This document shows, piece after piece, positions 36,466-44,467 of a stretch of 64,000 nucleotides of DNA. Every line of letters begins with the position of its first letter. Position 1 is the first letter of the stretch. The position numbers and the translations under genes are program-made. The notes beneath the pieces are model-generated. The model did not search any database. It worked only from the letters and a program-made list of their open reading frames with translations, and was not told the DNA's origin. Location of the stretch: positions 310,001-374,000 of the forward strand of contig NZ_FSRQ01000002.1 in NCBI RefSeq assembly GCF_900143185.1. The letters are read 5' to 3'. This DNA is from Chryseobacterium scophthalmum. Lineage in GTDB: Bacteria; Bacteroidota; Bacteroidia; Flavobacteriales; Weeksellaceae.

Positions 36466-37209
36466 ATGGATTTTCCTGTAACTTTTCAAATATTCGGTAA
36501 AACGATATTGGCTCACCCTGTTTTTGAAGCACTGGGAATATTTCTCGGAATGCGCTATTATTTTTATTTAAAGAGAAAATCAACAGAGAAATTGTCTTTC
36601 AATATTTCTGCAGCGGTTCTTATTGGTGCTACAGCAGGAGCTCTGATTGGGTCAAAACTCATTGGAAACCTAGAGAATCCCTATATTTTTTTTAATGATT
36701 TCAATTTCAAAAGATTCTGGACAAATAATACTATTGTTGGAGGTTTAGCTTTTGGAGTTATCGGAGTAGAAATGGCAAAAAAAGTAGTTGGCCATAAAAA
36801 AAGTACTGGAGATTTGATAGTTTTTCCTTTAATTTTGGCAATGATTATCGGACGAATAGGGTGTTTTCTCACAGGAATTCATGAAGAAACTTACGGATTA
36901 CCGACAGATTCTATTTTCGGAATGCATCTTGGTGATGAATATTTAAGACACCCTGTTGCACTGTACGAGATTGCTTTTTTGATTTTCATGTGGTTTGAAC
37001 TAAGAATGATTTCACGAAAGGATAAATATCCTTCAGGTTTTATTTTTCAGCTTTTTATGTTGAGTTACTTTAGTTTCAGGTTCTTTTTAGATTTTATTAA
37101 ACCTAAAATTAATATCATTGGAAATTTAGGAACCATTCAATTGGTATGTATTTGTGTAATTATTTATTACATTTATATAATTAAAAACTCAAAAAAAATT
37201 ACAAAATGA
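36466..37209 (+). CDS. Divergent prolipoprotein diacylglyceryl transferase-like membrane protein
   Basis: A 247-residue integral membrane protein of the Lgt family with about seven hydrophobic segments. Family landmarks are AMIIGRIGCFLTGIHEETYG and LRHPVALYE. Canonical Lgt has an HGG motif (His103 in E. coli) and GRxGNF (Asn146); here the matching positions read VGG and GRIGCF, so two functionally important residues are replaced. It may not be the housekeeping Lgt but a paralogue acting on another lipid or protein. It overlaps the next gene by 4 bp (ATGA). Confidence 0.75.
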   Translation: MDFPVTFQIFGKTILAHPVFEALGIFLGMRYYFYLKRKSTEKLSFNISAAVLIGATAGALIGSKLIGNLENPYIFFNDFNFKRFWTNNTIVGGLAFGVIGVEMAKKVVGHKKSTGDLIVFPLILAMIIGRIGCFLTGIHEETYGLPTDSIFGMHLGDEYLRHPVALYEIAFLIFMWFELRMISRKDKYPSGFIFQLFMLSYFSFRFFLDFIKPKINIIGNLGTIQLVCICVIIYYIYIIKNSKKITK

Positions 37210-37442
37210 AAACTCTGACGCTTCTGGAAGGTAATATGGATTTAGGAGGTATAGTGGTGATGATTATTGGAATTATTCTCATTGTAGTTTTCGTTGTTTC
37301 ATTAGTGGTTGCTGCGATTGCAAAAGTGATTTATGAATGGGATAATCAAAAGAAATTTACAACCGGACAATTTTGGAGAACGGTTTTGATTTCTATGTTG
37401 ATTGGAGGATTAATCAGTGGTTTTGTTTGTGGTGGAATGTAA
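37206..37442 (+). CDS. Small two-span membrane protein
   Basis: A 78-residue protein with two hydrophobic segments (IVVMIIGIILIVVFVVSLVVAAI and TVLISMLIGGLISGFVCGG) separated by a charged loop (YEWDNQKKFTTGQFWR). I do not recognise the family. It is translationally coupled to the Lgt-like gene through a 4-bp overlap and lies 9 bp before the radical SAM gene, so it is part of the same operon. An internal ATG at 37236 would still give both spans. Confidence 0.65.
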   Translation: MKTLTLLEGNMDLGGIVVMIIGIILIVVFVVSLVVAAIAKVIYEWDNQKKFTTGQFWRTVLISMLIGGLISGFVCGGM

Positions 37443-37451
37443 AAATAAATT

Positions 37452-38855
37452 ATGCCGGTAAGAAATTATACGTATTACGACTATACGATCAGTCTTTGCC
37501 CGGAATGCCTGAAAAGGGTAGGAGCAAAGATTATCATTGAAGACGACTCTGTTTTTATGACCAAAAGATGTCCTGATCATGGTTTTTTTAAAACGATGAT
37601 TGCTTCGGATGTTCAGTATTATAAAAACATCAGAAACTACAATAAAGCGTCTGAAATGCCCGTTCATTTCGGTACCGATGTAGAGTATGGTTGTCCATAC
37701 GATTGTGGTTTGTGTGTTGATCATGAGCAACATAGCTGTCTTTCGATTGTAGAAGTTACCGATCGTTGCAATCTGACGTGTCCAACCTGTTATGCGATGT
37801 CTTCGCCCCATTACGGAAGTCATAGAACTTTGGAAGAAATCGAAGCCATGTTTGATGTCATTGTCAAAAACGAAGGTGAACCGGATGTTGTACAAATTAG
37901 TGGAGGCGAACCGACGATTCATCCTGAGTTTTTTAAGATCATGGATATTGCCAAGTCGAAACCCATCAAACATTTAATGCTTAATACCAACGGAATTCGT
38001 ATTGCGAATGATCCTGGTTTTGCTGAAAAACTCGCAACTTACGCTCCCGAATTTGAAATTTATCTTCAGTTTGATTCTTTTAAACCTGAAGTTTTGGAAG
38101 ATTTCCGAGGAAAAGATCTTACGAATGTTCGGATGAAAGCTTTGGAAAAATTAAATGAATTAAATCTTTCTACAACGCTGGTTATTGTTCTTCAAAAAGG
38201 TAAAAATATCGACGAAATCGGGAAATTAATTGATTTTGCTTTAAAACAAAAATGCGTCCGTGGAATTACTTTTCAGCCTGTAGAAGTTGCCGGAAGAAAT
38301 CGTGAAGATTCTGCTCACGAAAAAATTACCTTGACGGAAGTTAGACAGGAAATTTTAAACCAGTTTCCGCTTTTGAACGGAGATGATATTATTCCTGTTC
38401 CTTGTAATCCGGATGCTTTGGCGATGGGGTATATTTTAAAACTGGATGGCGAAACGATTCCTTTAACGCGATATATCAATCCTGCTGATTTGTTGAATAA
38501 TGAAACGAGAAATACAATCGTTTATGAGCAGGATCAAGGTTTGCAGATGCAACTTTTAGATATCTTCAGTACCGGAATTTCTGTAGATAAAGTTCAACCT
38601 AAAGTAAATCAGTTACTTTGTTGTTTACCAGAAGTTTCGGCTCCCAATTTAGATTACAATAACCTATTCAGAATTATTATCATGAATTTTATGGATGCAC
38701 ACGATTTTGATGTTCGTGCTGTAAAAAAATCCTGTGTTCATATTGTCAATAAAGATTTAAAAATGATTCCTTTTGAGACGATGAACCTATTTTACAGAGA
38801 CGATAAGAGTAAATATCTGGAAGAATTGAGAAAAGAGGATAAGGTTTTATTTTAA
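37452..38855 (+). CDS. Radical SAM protein of the tetraether lipid synthase (Tes)-like family
   Basis: A 467-residue multi-cluster radical SAM protein. The N-terminus has a metal site (C16, C19, C40, H43), then CPYDCGLC (C81, C85, C88) followed by HSC, then the radical SAM motif CNLTCPTC (C106, C110, C113) and GGEP. The C-terminal region FMDAHDFDVRAVKKSCVHIV with IPFETMN matches the tail of archaeal Tes (MJ0619-type) proteins, which couple lipid chains. The lipid-related Lgt-like gene upstream fits a role in membrane lipid or lipid-anchor chemistry. The actual substrate is unknown. Confidence 0.8.
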   Translation: MPVRNYTYYDYTISLCPECLKRVGAKIIIEDDSVFMTKRCPDHGFFKTMIASDVQYYKNIRNYNKASEMPVHFGTDVEYGCPYDCGLCVDHEQHSCLSIVEVTDRCNLTCPTCYAMSSPHYGSHRTLEEIEAMFDVIVKNEGEPDVVQISGGEPTIHPEFFKIMDIAKSKPIKHLMLNTNGIRIANDPGFAEKLATYAPEFEIYLQFDSFKPEVLEDFRGKDLTNVRMKALEKLNELNLSTTLVIVLQKGKNIDEIGKLIDFALKQKCVRGITFQPVEVAGRNREDSAHEKITLTEVRQEILNQFPLLNGDDIIPVPCNPDALAMGYILKLDGETIPLTRYINPADLLNNETRNTIVYEQDQGLQMQLLDIFSTGISVDKVQPKVNQLLCCLPEVSAPNLDYNNLFRIIIMNFMDAHDFDVRAVKKSCVHIVNKDLKMIPFETMNLFYRDDKSKYLEELRKEDKVLF

Positions 38856-38863
38856 ATAAAAAA

Positions 38864-38933
38864 ACACAAATTTTACAAATTACTCGAGTGAATGTTTATA
38901 AGATCTGTGCTGATTTGTGAGATCTGTGGCATC
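38864..38933. repeat. Palindromic intergenic repeat, CACAGATTT family, copy 1
   Basis: Arms CACAAATTTTACAAATT (left) and GATTTGTGAGATCTGTG (right) form an imperfect hairpin around an AT-rich middle. Related elements are at 47650-47722 and 55165-55306. It sits between converging genes and may end transcription. Confidence 0.55.
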
Positions 38934-38941
38934 AATTAATT

Positions 38942-39607
38942 TTAAACTTTTACACCCCATAAATTTATTTTACCTCTCAGATCAAAACCTAATTTTTCAT
39001 AGAGTTTCTTTGCTCCGAGATTGTTCTCAGCGACATGAAGGAACGGTGTTTTACCATCTTCAAATATCGTACTGGAAACAAATGCAACCAGCTGTTTGGC
39101 AAAACCTTTTCCCAGATAATCTGTGTCTGTGATAACTGCGCTTACTTCCGTCATATCATTCATCTGCATTCTTTGCCCAGTTACAGCAACGAGTTTATTA
39201 TCTTTAAAAATTCCGAAATACCTTCCTAATTCAGGAGTTCTGTTTTTAAAATAATGAGGATAAAACTTCTTAACAAAAGCCAATAATTCTTCATGGTTTT
39301 CATTCTGAAGCTCGATAATTTCTTCATTATAATCAAGCTCAATTTTGTTTTCTAAAACATATTGATCACAAACAAGCTGTGACATTTCTGTTTTAAATTC
39401 TCTTAGATCTGGTTTATTTCCGAAAATGAGAAAATCACCACAGATTTTTGAATATTCTGTGATGTCTTTTTCTTTTGCAACGTTTGATGAACCTCCGAAA
39501 GCGGCGACTTCAGGATTGTAAAATTTAGAATCTCCGAAGTTTAAGCAAAACTTTTCATGATATTCATTAAGTGAATGATATACAGGATTATCTAATTTTT
39601 CGTACAT
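38942..39607 (-). CDS. GNAT family N-acetyltransferase
   Basis: A 221-residue protein with a C-terminal GNAT domain: the acetyl-CoA loop appears in TDTDYLGKGFAKQLVAFV, followed by FLHVAENNLGAKKLYEKLGF. The N-terminal half (1-100) is not conserved with typical small GNATs and may hold substrate determinants. The acceptor cannot be assigned. Its start codon shares a base with the last base of the surE stop, so the two genes are coupled. Confidence 0.88.
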   Translation of the reverse strand: MYEKLDNPVYHSLNEYHEKFCLNFGDSKFYNPEVAAFGGSSNVAKEKDITEYSKICGDFLIFGNKPDLREFKTEMSQLVCDQYVLENKIELDYNEEIIELQNENHEELLAFVKKFYPHYFKNRTPELGRYFGIFKDNKLVAVTGQRMQMNDMTEVSAVITDTDYLGKGFAKQLVAFVSSTIFEDGKTPFLHVAENNLGAKKLYEKLGFDLRGKINLWGVKV

Positions 39608-40377
39608 TATTTAAAATCCATTACTTCGCGAAGGGTGTTCATATATTCATAAGCAGTCATATCAAACTTCACCGGAACAATTGAGATATATCCGTTTGCC
39701 AAAGCTGTTTCGTCTGCATCTTCAGATTCATCCATATTGTTGAAATATCCGGTCAACCAGTAATATTTTTTACCATGCGGATTGATTCTTTCATCAAAGC
39801 TTTCTTCCCATTTTGCATGAGCCTGCTTGCAGATTTTTACGCCTTTTATTTCTTCTTTTAAAAGCTTAGGAATATTTACATTAAGAACAACACCTTTAGG
39901 CATTGGGTTTTCTAAAGTTTTTCTTACAATTTCCTGAATATATTCTTTTGCCTGCGTAAAATCCGCCTCCCAACTGAAATCTAAAAGTGAAAAACCTATC
40001 GAAGGAAGACCTTCTACACCGCCTTCTACAGCTGCAGACATTGTCCCCGAATAAATTACATTGATAGAAGAGTTTGCACCATGATTGATTCCTGATACCA
40101 CAAGATCTGGTCTTCTTGGAAGTATTTTATCTAAAGCCATTTTTACACAGTCAACAGGAGTTCCGCTGCACGAATAATCGGTTTGTGGGCCTTCAAGCTG
40201 TACTTCTTCATAGCTTAATGTAGAGTTTATCGTGATTGCGTGACCTTTTCCGCTTTGTGGCGAGTTGGGAGCAACCACAATTACTTCCCCTATTTCATTC
40301 ATAAATTCTACAAGATTTCTGATACCCGGAGCTGTAATACCGTCGTCATTTGTTACCAGAATAAGTGGTTTTTCCAT
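39607..40377 (-). CDS. surE: 5'/3'-nucleotidase SurE
   Basis: A 256-residue SurE phosphatase, full length. Metal-binding Asp pair in ILVTNDDGITAPGI, the NSPQSGKGHAIT loop, and VVSGINHGANSS with a conserved Asn. SurE dephosphorylates nucleoside monophosphates and is often found in stationary-phase survival loci. It is divergent from the processing protease gene, and its downstream gene is the coupled GNAT. Confidence 0.94.
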   Translation of the reverse strand: MEKPLILVTNDDGITAPGIRNLVEFMNEIGEVIVVAPNSPQSGKGHAITINSTLSYEEVQLEGPQTDYSCSGTPVDCVKMALDKILPRRPDLVVSGINHGANSSINVIYSGTMSAAVEGGVEGLPSIGFSLLDFSWEADFTQAKEYIQEIVRKTLENPMPKGVVLNVNIPKLLKEEIKGVKICKQAHAKWEESFDERINPHGKKYYWLTGYFNNMDESEDADETALANGYISIVPVKFDMTAYEYMNTLREVMDFK

Positions 40378-40412
40378 AAAAATTTAATTTTAACAAAATT
40401 ACTTAAAACTAA

Positions 40413-40442
40413 TTGATAATTGTAAATAAGGTATTAAATTTG
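40413..40442 (+). promoter_or_regulatory. Promoter of the C-terminal processing protease gene
   Basis: A TTG at 40413-40415, 19 bp, then TAAATTTG at 40435-40442: the full flavobacterial -33/-7 arrangement. The leader to the ATG at 40521 is about 70 nt. Confidence 0.6.
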
Positions 40443-40520
40443 ATAGTTTGTAACAGTCATTTAATAAATGCTACTTATTGGATGATTTAAAAGAATTTAA
40501 TAAAAATATATTACAGATTT

Positions 40521-42650
40521 ATGTGGAAAAATTTTAAGCTAAATAAATTTCTACTCTTTATTCCATTAACAAGTCTTATGTTTTGTTTCAACTCGCCAAA
40601 GAATGACGATGAGAAAATGCAGACGATAATGGTGAGTGTTAAAAATACTCTTTCTTATTTACACTACAGCCCAAAACCTATCAATGATGCCTATTCAAAA
40701 GATGTTTACAAGCATTATTTTGAAATGATCGATCCAGGGAAAAGATATTTTCTGCAGTCTGATATGAACGAATTTGCCAAGCACGAAACAAAGCTTGACG
40801 ATTATATCAATCAGGGCGATCTGCAGTTTTATAAGCTGACAATTGACAGATTGTATCAAAGAGTAGATGAAATCGATAAGATCACACAGGAGATCTTCAG
40901 CAAGCCGATTAATTTAGAAGAAGATGAAACGCTTACTTTGGAATCTAAATTGAAAAAAGTTCCTGCAGATCAAAAGGAGCAGTATAACGAGTGGAAAAAA
41001 TTCATCAAATACAATATTCTTCAGGAAATTGAATCGATGAACAGCAAAGAAGAAGCTCAGAAAGAGAAGAAAGATTCAGTTCAGAAGTTTAAGCTGAAAG
41101 ATACCATTAAACTTGAGATTCTTAGCCCTCAGCAAAAGCTGACAAAAGCTACAGACGAGGTAAAAGATTTGGTGAAAGAAACATTTACCAGATTCAAAAA
41201 AAGAAAGAAAATGGACTGGTTTTCGGTATATATGAACGCTTACACGGAAGTTTTCGACCCGCATACCAACTACTATTCTCCAAAAGATAAAGAAGATTTT
41301 GATACTCAGTTCAAAGGAAAAGTTATCGGAATTGGGGCTATTATTCAGGAGAAAAAAGGAAATCTTTATTTAGGAGCGCTAACAATTGGAGCTCCGGCTT
41401 GGAAGTCTAAAAAGCTTTCTGAAGGTGATAAAATCTTAAAGGTAAAATCTAAACCGAAAGAAGACCACGTAAACGTTGTGGGAATGCTTTCTGATGAGGC
41501 AGTTCGTTTGATCAGAGGTGAAAAAGGAACTCCGGTTACTTTGACGGTTCAGAAAAAAGATAAAACAATTGTAGAAGTAACGATGATTCGTGAAGAAGTG
41601 GCTATTGAAGACACTTTTGCGAAAAGTATTATTGTAAATTCTCCAAACGGTAAAAAATACGGATTCATTAACCTTCCAAGCTTTAATGCAGATTTCGAAG
41701 ATGAGAAAGGAAGAAACGCTTCTGATGACATCAAAAACGAAATCATCAAGTTGAAAGCTCAGAATATTGAAGGAATTGTTTTAGATCTTAGAAATAACGG
41801 TGGTGGTTCATTAACTGAAGTTGGTGATATCATGGGATTATTTATGAATGCAGGTCCTTACGTTCAGGTAAAAGACGGAAACGGAAAAATTCAGACACTA
41901 AAAAACAAGCAGGAAACTCCAATCTGGACAGGTCCTTTAGTAATTATGCAGAATGAAATTTCAGCTTCGGCCTCAGAGATCTTAGCTGGTGTAATGCAGG
42001 ATTACGGAAGAGCAATTATTGTAGGTTCGCCTCAATCGTATGGTAAAGGAACGGTACAAACTTTCGTAGATCTAAACAGATTCTTAAATAGTGAAGACGA
42101 TTTCGGATCTTTAAAACTAACGATTCAGAAATTCTACAGAATTACCGGAGAATCTAATCAGAGAAAAGGGATTGTTTCTGATATTCAGATGAAAGACTTC
42201 TTTACTTATGCAGAAATTGGTGAAAGATATGATGATTTTGCTTTGGCTTGGGACAAAATTCCGAGTGCTAATTTCCAAAAGTTGAGCTATTTTGATGTTA
42301 AAGCTTTAGAAAAAGCAAGCAACGACAGAATGGCAAAAAATGCAAACTACCAATTGTTGCTTGAGTCGGCTCAATGGAGAGAGCAATTAGACAAAGAAGA
42401 AACCATTACTTTAAATATCAATAAGTTTAATGATTTGATGAAACACAGAAAATCTCAAATTGAAAAGTTTAAAAAGCTTACGAAATTTGATAACGGATTA
42501 AAATTTGAAATGTATCCTGCAGAGATCGAAAGAGAGAAAAAGGATGAGGTTTTCAAGAAAAAATCTGAAATGTGGATGAAGAACCTTAGAAAAGATTCTT
42601 ACCTTCAGGAAGCAATGAATATTGTTGCAGACATGAAGACTAAAGCTTAA
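40521..42650 (+). CDS. Carboxy-terminal processing protease (peptidase S41, Prc/Tsp)
   Basis: A 709-residue S41 protease with a membrane-targeting N-terminus (FLLFIPLTSLMFCFN), an N-terminal helical region, a PDZ domain about 245-345 (GIGAIIQEKKGNLYLGAL), and the S41 catalytic core. The nucleophile Ser lies in NEISASASEILAG and the Lys in SPQSYGKGTVQ. The C-terminal extension is the DUF3340-type helical region. The size and order match Prc/Tsp, which trims envelope proteins and peptidoglycan hydrolases in the periplasm. A 17-bp perfect-stem terminator follows. Confidence 0.94.
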   Translation: MWKNFKLNKFLLFIPLTSLMFCFNSPKNDDEKMQTIMVSVKNTLSYLHYSPKPINDAYSKDVYKHYFEMIDPGKRYFLQSDMNEFAKHETKLDDYINQGDLQFYKLTIDRLYQRVDEIDKITQEIFSKPINLEEDETLTLESKLKKVPADQKEQYNEWKKFIKYNILQEIESMNSKEEAQKEKKDSVQKFKLKDTIKLEILSPQQKLTKATDEVKDLVKETFTRFKKRKKMDWFSVYMNAYTEVFDPHTNYYSPKDKEDFDTQFKGKVIGIGAIIQEKKGNLYLGALTIGAPAWKSKKLSEGDKILKVKSKPKEDHVNVVGMLSDEAVRLIRGEKGTPVTLTVQKKDKTIVEVTMIREEVAIEDTFAKSIIVNSPNGKKYGFINLPSFNADFEDEKGRNASDDIKNEIIKLKAQNIEGIVLDLRNNGGGSLTEVGDIMGLFMNAGPYVQVKDGNGKIQTLKNKQETPIWTGPLVIMQNEISASASEILAGVMQDYGRAIIVGSPQSYGKGTVQTFVDLNRFLNSEDDFGSLKLTIQKFYRITGESNQRKGIVSDIQMKDFFTYAEIGERYDDFALAWDKIPSANFQKLSYFDVKALEKASNDRMAKNANYQLLLESAQWREQLDKEETITLNINKFNDLMKHRKSQIEKFKKLTKFDNGLKFEMYPAEIEREKKDEVFKKKSEMWMKNLRKDSYLQEAMNIVADMKTKA

Positions 42651-42660
42651 ATAATATTAC

Positions 42661-42697
42661 AAAAAGCGGCGCTAATCGAAGATTAGCGCCGCTTTTT
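42661..42697. terminator. Strong bidirectional terminator
   Basis: A 17-bp perfect stem (42661-42677 with 42681-42697; core GCGGCGCTAATC) with a 3-nt loop, running from an A tract to a T tract. It separates the converging protease and superoxide dismutase genes. It is GC-rich in an otherwise AT-rich setting. Confidence 0.95.
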
Positions 42698-42716
42698 TCT
42701 GCAAAGAATAGAAGAA

Positions 42717-43220
42717 TTATTTAATTTCTATACAACCCACTCTTCCGCCTGCATTTCCTGTTGGCTGCGTCATAAAATCGTCTTTATCAGCATGAATGAT
42801 GATTCCTTTACCGATAATGTTTTTAGACTCGTCAACACAGTCTAAACACCATTTATCAGTTTTAAAAGTCAGTTTTGCTTTTCCGTCAGTGCCGGCTTCC
42901 AGATTTCCGATATCTCCCATGTGGAAATGCTCAGATCCCCATTTTCCGTGGTCATGATTCCCGGGATTCCAGTGTCCGCCTGCAGAAGTTGCATCCGGAG
43001 CAGAGCAGTCACCTTTTTCATGAATATGGACTGCATGAATTCCCGGTGTAAGATTTGTCACTTCCAAATCCATTACCACTTCATTTCCGTTTTGAGTAAA
43101 TTTTGCCGTTCCGCCAGTTTCGGTTCCGCTTTTTGCCAGAACGTTGTAGGTTTTACTAGAACTGCATGATGTTGCAAATAAAGCGCAACTGGCTAATAAT
43201 GTTAATGTTTGTAGTTTCAT
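42717..43220 (-). CDS. sodC: Cu/Zn superoxide dismutase family lipoprotein
   Basis: A 167-residue protein with a lipoprotein signal (LLASCALFATSCSSSK). Copper/zinc ligands are visible in HAVHIHEKGDCS, GGHWNPGNHDHG and HFHMGD, with the C-terminal IIHADKDDF and GNAGGRVGCIEI. The disulphide Cys pair (DCSAPD and GCIEI) is present. It would dismutate superoxide at the periplasmic side of the outer or inner membrane. A WCLDC loop is an extra pair not usual in the family. Confidence 0.92.
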   Translation of the reverse strand: MKLQTLTLLASCALFATSCSSSKTYNVLAKSGTETGGTAKFTQNGNEVVMDLEVTNLTPGIHAVHIHEKGDCSAPDATSAGGHWNPGNHDHGKWGSEHFHMGDIGNLEAGTDGKAKLTFKTDKWCLDCVDESKNIIGKGIIIHADKDDFMTQPTGNAGGRVGCIEIK

Positions 43221-43335
43221 AAATTAATATTTAAATGTTGTGATGATAAATTTAATAAACAATTTCAGAACCATTTATGATTTAAAATTGTTTTACTGTA
43301 ATTAGCAATAAAACACAAATCGCCCTGAAATTATC

Positions 43336-44262
43336 TTGATACCTTTACAAAAAATACCTTTGAAAGAGTATAAAAAACGAATGGTAAAAATCATTCAGTA
43401 CATAGATAACAATCTTGATACCGAACTTAGTTTAGAGATTGTTTCAGAAATAGGAACGTACTCTCCATTTCATTTTCATAGAATTTTCAAGCTAATTATG
43501 GGAGAAACATTACAGAGTTATATTTTTAGAAAAAGGATAGAAAAAAGTGCGTTTTATCTTTCATTAAGAAAGAGTTTATCAATAAAAGATATTTATTTGA
43601 ATGTTGGATTTTCCAGTCATTCAGATTTCAACAAGGCTTTTAAAAAATATTACGGAAGATCTCCTTCAGAATTTAGAAAGATCACTCCCGAAAAATTTCA
43701 TACGATCTCTCAGATACATCGCAAGAACGGACAAGTAGATACGGTTTTCGACCAATACATTAGCAATATAGAAAACCTATTAAACTGGTCAACAATGAAT
43801 TTAAAAATTAAAGTAACCGATTTGCCGGAAATGAATTTGGCGTCTGTAATGAGCCTTGGTATCGCAAATGTAGAATCGTCTTTCAACGTTCTTATAGATT
43901 GGGCAGAGGAAAAGCAATTGTTCCCCCTGGAAGATCTTAAAATGATCTCTGTATATCATGATAGTTTTAAAGTTACTTCGCCAGATAAAGTGAGAATTCA
44001 TGCTTGTATGCTCTTAAATAAATCATTAGAAAAACAGGATGGCGAAGTATTTCCTGAAACGCTGGAAGCCGGAAAATTTATCGTTGGAAGCGGTGAACTA
44101 ACGCTTGCCGAGTTTGAGCAATCTTGGGTGTCGTTATTTTTATGGATGAAAGAAAACGGCTATACAACCCGAAAAGCATTTCCTTTTGAAATTTATCATT
44201 CAAATTTTAAAGAACATCCTGAAGGTAAAATGTTGGTAGATTTTTGTATTCCAATAAATTGA
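43336..44262 (+). CDS. AraC family transcriptional regulator with GyrI-like domain
   Basis: A 308-residue regulator. The N-terminal AraC DNA-binding domain spans about 15-120 (IIQYIDNNLDTELSLEIVSE, then DIYLNVGFSSHSDFNKAFKKYYGRSPSEFRK). The C-terminal half (about 150-308) is a GyrI/effector-binding-like domain. The layout is that of SoxS/Rob-type multidrug or stress regulators. The start is uncertain: a TTG at 43336 gives the given length, while ATG at 43381 would begin MVKIIQYIDN. No ligand or target is evident. Confidence 0.88.
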   Translation: MIPLQKIPLKEYKKRMVKIIQYIDNNLDTELSLEIVSEIGTYSPFHFHRIFKLIMGETLQSYIFRKRIEKSAFYLSLRKSLSIKDIYLNVGFSSHSDFNKAFKKYYGRSPSEFRKITPEKFHTISQIHRKNGQVDTVFDQYISNIENLLNWSTMNLKIKVTDLPEMNLASVMSLGIANVESSFNVLIDWAEEKQLFPLEDLKMISVYHDSFKVTSPDKVRIHACMLLNKSLEKQDGEVFPETLEAGKFIVGSGELTLAEFEQSWVSLFLWMKENGYTTRKAFPFEIYHSNFKEHPEGKMLVDFCIPIN

Positions 44263-44378
44263 TAGAATAATTCATGTAAACGTTCTTTACTTTGGATAAA
44301 AGTGGTCAAAATCAATAAATTTTTGACCTCTTTTTTATGAACTTTTAGGAATCCTTCTAGATTAAAAAACCAAAAAAA

Positions 44379-44449
44379 GCGATTCAGTTTCCAAATTCTA
44401 CAGCTCAGTAACAAAAAATTTAAAGACATTAAAATTCATCCTATTTTTG
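44379..44449 (+). promoter_or_regulatory. LytTR-type operator and -7 element of the TonB receptor gene
   Basis: Half-sites GCGATTCAG (44379-44387) and ACAGCTCAG (44400-44408) start 21 bp apart. TATTTTTG (44442-44449) starts 34 bp after the second half-site ends. The same layout recurs at 47922 and 50630. LytTR regulators bind paired 9-bp sites one 21-bp step apart. The receptor ATG is at 44468. Confidence 0.7.
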
Positions 44450-44467
44450 ATTCGAATTAAAACAGCT

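Noticed and set aside
37410..37973. A 187-codon open frame on the minus strand
   Set aside because: Antisense to the radical SAM gene, whose cysteine motifs and operon position are clear; composition is that of a shadow frame.
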